A stretch of 64,000 nucleotides of DNA, from the NCBI GenBank assembly GCA_947457255.1, contig CANGUZ010000001.1, positions 62,001 through 126,000 on the forward strand, written 5' to 3'. Below are positions 59,275 through 64,000 of this stretch, in pieces. The notes under the pieces were generated by a model. It did not search any database, had not been told where the DNA came from, and was given only the letters and a program-made list of their open reading frames with translations. The first letter of the stretch is position 1; every line of letters begins with the position of its first letter. The stretch comes from Flavobacteriaceae bacterium (GTDB taxonomy: Bacteria; Bacteroidota; Bacteroidia; Flavobacteriales; Flavobacteriaceae). The translations under genes were made by a program, and so were the position numbers.

Positions 59275-61053
59275 TTACATCCTTTCTGGAACTTCAATTC
59301 CTAATAATGAAAATGCTGATTGAATGGTGTCACTCACTTTTTTTGACAGTTGGACTCTAAATGCTTTTTTTATACTATTTTCTTCCCCTAAAATGGAAAC
59401 TGTTTGGTAAAATGAATTGTATTCTTTTACTAAATCGTACGTATAATTTGCTATTAATGCAGGGCTATGATTTTGGGCAGCGTTTTGAATTACCTCAGGA
59501 TACAATTCTAATTGTTTGATTAGCTCTTTCTCTTTTTGATGCAATACAAGATCATCAATGATAACTTCTAAATCAAAATCGGCTTTTCGCAGAATAGATT
59601 GTATTCTAGCATAGGTATATTGAATAAAAGGCCCTGTATTTCCAGCAAAATCTACAGATTCTTCAGGATTAAATAAAATTCTCTTTTTTGGATCGACTTT
59701 TAAAATGTAATATTTAAGTGCGCCAAGACCAATAATAGTGTATAGTTTTGCTTTTTCTTCATCAGAATAGCCTTCTAGTTTTCCTAACTCTTCAGACAAT
59801 TCTTTTGCCGTTTGCACCATATCTTCCATTAAATCATCGGCATCTACAACAGTTCCTTCGCGTGATTTCATTTTTCCTGATGGTAAATCGACCATTCCGT
59901 AGGAAAGATGGAATAAGTTTTTAGACCAATCAAATCCTAATTTTTTCAAAATTAAAAACAACACTTTAAAGTGATAATCTTGCTCGTTTCCTACAGTATA
60001 GACCATTCCTCCAACATCGGGGAAATCCTTTACTCGTTGAATTGCTGTTCCTATATCTTGAGTCATATAAACCGCTGTTCCGTCTGATCGAAGGACAATT
60101 TTTCTATCTAAACCGTCTTCCGTTAAATCAATCCAAACTGAACCATCAGGATCTTTTTCGAAAACGCCTTTTTCTAGACCAATTTGCACGACATCTTTTC
60201 CTAATAAATAGGTATCACTTTCGTAATAATAGGTATCAAAATCTACACCCAGGTTTTTATAAGTGATAGCAAAACCATCATAAACCCATTGATTCATGGT
60301 TTTCCAGAGTTGCACTACTTTATCATCACCAGCTTCCCAATCTAGAAGCATTTTTTGAGCTTCTATAATAATAGGCGCTTGTTTTTTAGCCTCATCTTCA
60401 GTTTTTCCCTCTAAAATTAATTGATTGATTTGATCTTTATATGCTTTATCAAATGCAACATAATATTTACCTACTAACTTATCGCCTTTTAAACCAGAAC
60501 TTTGAGGAGTTTCTCCGTTTCCAAATTTTTGCCAAGCTAACATCGATTTGCAAATGTGAATTCCTCTATCATTAATAATTTGGGTTTTATAAACTTTTTT
60601 TCCAGAAGCTTTAATAATTTCTGCAACTGAATACCCTAAAAGATTATTTCTAACATGGCCTAAATGAAGTGGTTTATTAGTATTAGGTGAAGAATATTCA
60701 ACCATAACTGCCTTATCATTTTGAATTGGAGTTACAAATCCATACTGTAAGTCTTGCTTTATTTCATTAAAAAATTTTAAATAATACTTATCTGAAATTA
60801 CAATATTCAAAAAACCAGAAACAACATTAAAATGGACTACTTCGTGTGTATTTTCTACTAAATAATTTCCTAATTTATTTCCTATTTCCACTGGATTACT
60901 CTTGATTTGTTTTAAAAGAGGAAACAAAACCATAGTGATATCACCTTCAAACTCCTTACGTGTAGATTGAAATTCTATATTTTCTATGCTTACATCAAAT
61001 AAAGAAGCTATAGCATTTTGTATATGTGGAAAAAGAATTTTTGATAATGACAT
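59275..61053 (-). CDS. argS: Arginyl-tRNA synthetase
   Basis: VEYSSPNTNKPLHLGHVRNNLLG; SYGMVDLPSGKMKSREGTVV. Confidence 0.97.
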   Translation of the reverse strand: MSLSKILFPHIQNAIASLFDVSIENIEFQSTRKEFEGDITMVLFPLLKQIKSNPVEIGNKLGNYLVENTHEVVHFNVVSGFLNIVISDKYYLKFFNEIKQDLQYGFVTPIQNDKAVMVEYSSPNTNKPLHLGHVRNNLLGYSVAEIIKASGKKVYKTQIINDRGIHICKSMLAWQKFGNGETPQSSGLKGDKLVGKYYVAFDKAYKDQINQLILEGKTEDEAKKQAPIIIEAQKMLLDWEAGDDKVVQLWKTMNQWVYDGFAITYKNLGVDFDTYYYESDTYLLGKDVVQIGLEKGVFEKDPDGSVWIDLTEDGLDRKIVLRSDGTAVYMTQDIGTAIQRVKDFPDVGGMVYTVGNEQDYHFKVLFLILKKLGFDWSKNLFHLSYGMVDLPSGKMKSREGTVVDADDLMEDMVQTAKELSEELGKLEGYSDEEKAKLYTIIGLGALKYYILKVDPKKRILFNPEESVDFAGNTGPFIQYTYARIQSILRKADFDLEVIIDDLVLHQKEKELIKQLELYPEVIQNAAQNHSPALIANYTYDLVKEYNSFYQTVSILGEENSIKKAFRVQLSKKVSDTIQSAFSLLGIEVPERM

Positions 61054-61348
61054 TGTTGTTAAATTATGATTTGTAAGTCTGCAAATGTAAACATATATAA
61101 AGCAATCTAAAAATAGAATTTGTTTCTTAAAATAATCTCAAATGCCTTTTTTATTAATTACATTTTTTTGCTCTAGCACTTTTTAATAGTGATTGTCAAA
61201 TAAAAATTTCTATTTAAAACTATTTTTGTAAGATTTTTACACATTATATATAAAACATTATGTATTTCATCGATTATATTTGCATTTTGACGATAAAATT
61301 AAAACATTTGTAAAGTCAAAATAAATACACGTAATAGATTATATTATT

Positions 61349-64000
61349 ATGAAAAAATTAATACAACTCTTACTCTTAGTGATTAGTGTAAATTGTTTCT
61401 CGCAAGCAATTACAGTTAATACTAGCACCTACACTGTACCGCAATTAGTAAATACAGTATTAATAAACTCTCCATGTGTGTCAGCAACAAATGTATCATC
61501 AAGTACTGGTGCAAACTTTGGATCTTCTAACGGAATAGGATATTTTACAAATACTAATCCAAAATTCCCAATGAAATCTGGGGTTATTTTAAGTACTGGT
61601 GCTGTCGCCAGTGCTATTGGCCCAAATAAATCTGAATTGAATGAAGGAGCTGTAAATTGGCCAGGAGATTCTGACTTAGAAAAAATATTATTTCAATCTG
61701 GAATTACAATGAAATCGACCAATGCAACAGTTTTAGAATTCGATTTTACACCAATATCGCCATCCTTTAGTTTTGAATTCCTTTTTGCCTCCGAAGAATA
61801 TGGAAATTTTCAATGTCAGTTTTCAGACGCATTTGCCTTTTTATTAACCGATATGAGCACCGGAATTACTACAAACTTAGCTGTAGTTCCTAATACAAAT
61901 CAGCCTATATCGGTTATCACGATAAGAGATTACTTATACAATTCTTCTTGTCCGTCAGCAAATGTGGAATATTTTGGAAGTTTTAATGGTGATTCTGCTG
62001 CTAACGGATCTGCAACTAACTTTAATGGACAAACCAAATTATTAAATGCGTCAGCACTATTAAAACCAAATACCCCATATCATATTAAGTTAGTTATTGC
62101 AGACCGAACTGATGGTGGGTCAGATTCAGCTATTTTTATTGCTTCGGATACTTTTAACATAGGACAAGATGTTTTAGGTCAAGATTTAACAGTTGCTAAC
62201 CAATCTGCAATATGCTTTGGTGATACTAAAACAATAAATACAAATCTTAGCCCATTAGAATACAATTTCAAATGGACAAGAAATGGAACTGTAATTCCTG
62301 GAAAAACCACCGAATCATTAACTGTTGATAAAGGCGGAGTTTACGGAGTTACTTATGAAAAAAAATCGAAAAGTTGCGAAGCTATAACTGATTTAGTTAC
62401 AGTTGAATTTTATCCACAATTTGTAACTAGAAACCCTGTTAATTTAGTTAAATGCGATACAGGGGCTGTAACTTACTTATATGACTTATCTTTAAATACT
62501 GGAACTATTAAAACAGGATTAAATCCATTAACAGAAGTAAGTTATCACAAAAGCATTTCTGATGCAACTTCTTCTTTAGATGCATTACCATCAATTTATA
62601 ATGGTACACCTGGTGAAACTGTATTTGTAAGAATTAAAAATCATAATAATCCTTGTTTTATTGTAAAATCGTTTAGATTATTAACAAGTCCAGCTCCTAG
62701 TGCAAAACAACCTGATGACGTGTACGAATGTGCTAGAGAAATTGGTTCTAATAGAGCAATATTTAGACTTTTTAAACAAAATTTTTACATCCTAAACGGA
62801 CAGTCGACTGCGTCATATAAAGTAAATTACTATTCTTCTCAGGACAACGCAAATAATGGAGTTAATCCTATCAATTTTAATCAAGAAATATTAGTTGATA
62901 ATACAACTATTTATGCTCGAGTAGATAATGTAAATGACAACTCTTGCTATGCTTTTACAAGTTTTAAAGTTTTTGTAAAACCATTACCTCCTGTTGATAA
63001 ATTAGAAAACGTTCTTGGCTGTAATAGTTTTGCCCTACCCCTATTAACTAATGGTGATTATTATACTGGAACAAACGGTACTGGAACAAAACTTTTAGCC
63101 GGTGATATTATAAACGAAACGAAAACTATAACTATTTTTAATAAACCAGATCCTTTGGGTTGTTCTTCATCAACTAGTTTCAAAATTACAATTATTGATT
63201 CAGAAAATGAAGTCCCAAAAGGAGGTACTTATTGTGGAAAATATACGCTACCTACTATTGCTTATGGAAATTATTTTACTGAAGCAAATGGAAAAGGAAC
63301 TAAAATTCCTTTCGGAACTTCAATAACGACTACCCAAACAATTTACTTTTATTTTTTAAGCACAACTTATCCTTTTTGTGAATTAAATCTGAGCTTTACT
63401 GCAACTATTATACCTGGGCAAGAAGTTGAAACATTTAAAAATGAATTTGATTGTACCTCTTATACATTGCCTCAATTAAACGTTGGAAATTATTTTACCC
63501 AACCTAAAGGAAGTGGAACTAAATTAGATGCTGGTACAATAATTACAACTTCCCAACGAATATACGTTTTTTCAACGACTGGTTCTCCAAATTATTGTAA
63601 CTCAGAAAGTTCATTTCAAGTAATTATTGGATTTGATTTTCCTAGTGAAATTGAGCAATGCGGAAGTTACAAGCTACCTGTTTTACCTATAGGAAAATAC
63701 TATTCAGAACCAGGAGGATTAGGGAATAGTATTCCGGCGGGGTCACTTATTTCTGAAGATAAAAAGATATATGTATTTGTACCAAGTAATAGTTCTCCAA
63801 ATTGTACCGACAACTATAGTTTTACTGTTAGTATTGGTCAGCCTAAAATTGATGATTTAGAAAATGTTGTTGCGTGTGAAAGCTATACGCTTCCAATACT
63901 TACGAGTGGCAATTATTATTCGGGATCTAATGAAACTGGAGTAATGCTTAATGCTGGTGATAAAATAACAACCTCAAAAACAATTTATATATTTAAAAGA
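61349..64000 (+). CDS. Choice-of-anchor L domain secreted surface protein with about 70-aa tandem repeats; C-terminus beyond window
   Basis: Manual translation: MKKLIQLLLLVISVNCFSQAITVNTSTYTVPQLVNTVLINSPC...FEFLFASEEYGNFQCQFSDAFAFLLTDM...ADRTDGGSDSAIFI; open to the window end; absent from ORF track. Confidence 0.88.
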   Translation, partial: MKKLIQLLLLVISVNCFSQAITVNTSTYTVPQLVNTVLINSPCVSATNVSSSTGANFGSSNGIGYFTNTNPKFPMKSGVILSTGAVASAIGPNKSELNEGAVNWPGDSDLEKILFQSGITMKSTNATVLEFDFTPISPSFSFEFLFASEEYGNFQCQFSDAFAFLLTDMSTGITTNLAVVPNTNQPISVITIRDYLYNSSCPSANVEYFGSFNGDSAANGSATNFNGQTKLLNASALLKPNTPYHIKLVIADRTDGGSDSAIFIASDTFNIGQDVLGQDLTVANQSAICFGDTKTINTNLSPLEYNFKWTRNGTVIPGKTTESLTVDKGGVYGVTYEKKSKSCEAITDLVTVEFYPQFVTRNPVNLVKCDTGAVTYLYDLSLNTGTIKTGLNPLTEVSYHKSISDATSSLDALPSIYNGTPGETVFVRIKNHNNPCFIVKSFRLLTSPAPSAKQPDDVYECAREIGSNRAIFRLFKQNFYILNGQSTASYKVNYYSSQDNANNGVNPINFNQEILVDNTTIYARVDNVNDNSCYAFTSFKVFVKPLPPVDKLENVLGCNSFALPLLTNGDYYTGTNGTGTKLLAGDIINETKTITIFNKPDPLGCSSSTSFKITIIDSENEVPKGGTYCGKYTLPTIAYGNYFTEANGKGTKIPFGTSITTTQTIYFYFLSTTYPFCELNLSFTATIIPGQEVETFKNEFDCTSYTLPQLNVGNYFTQPKGSGTKLDAGTIITTSQRIYVFSTTGSPNYCNSESSFQVIIGFDFPSEIEQCGSYKLPVLPIGKYYSEPGGLGNSIPAGSLISEDKKIYVFVPSNSSPNCTDNYSFTVSIGQPKIDDLENVVACESYTLPILTSGNYYSGSNETGVMLNAGDKITTSKTIYIFKR

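Overview
AT-rich chromosomal window from a Bacteroidetes bacterium, most likely Flavobacterium or a close relative. The genus call rests on T9SS sorting domains, TAnnTTTG promoter elements and overall gene content. Most of it is housekeeping: parAB-DUF5683-dapB-lepB, mutL plus two rhomboids, ribH, recF, asnB, murB, lipA, gap, PNP, lpxK, Nif3 plus zinc-ribbon-like protein, rluF, folD, ffh, argS. Two large T9SS-type surface-protein genes run off the window edges (1-3276 minus and 61349-64000 plus) and are missing from the supplied ORF track. The most interesting region is about 43.2-52.9 kb. There a 9.5-kb block holds a lipoprotein, a soluble TPR hybrid kinase, a T9SS leucine-rich surface protein and a LytS/LytTR-type pair. 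It is flanked by a direct repeat of the rluF 3' end; the second copy is a degenerate remnant at 52790-52929. Inside the block, two promoters share a nearly identical 42-bp element, a 20-bp-period direct repeat of ATCGAATTC, placed exactly the same distance from a TAATTTTG -7 box. Together these suggest a mobile or replaced surface-sensing module with its own regulon. Other points: a predicted extracytoplasmic redox cluster (DOMON, c-type cytochrome, YceI, DUF5777; 55.6-59.1 kb), two toxin-antitoxin-like pairs, a 'zinc ribbon' protein that has lost all four cysteines, and several intergenic palindromic repeat families. I saw no rRNA, tRNA, CRISPR array or transposase. All calls come from reading sequence and motifs; no database search was run.
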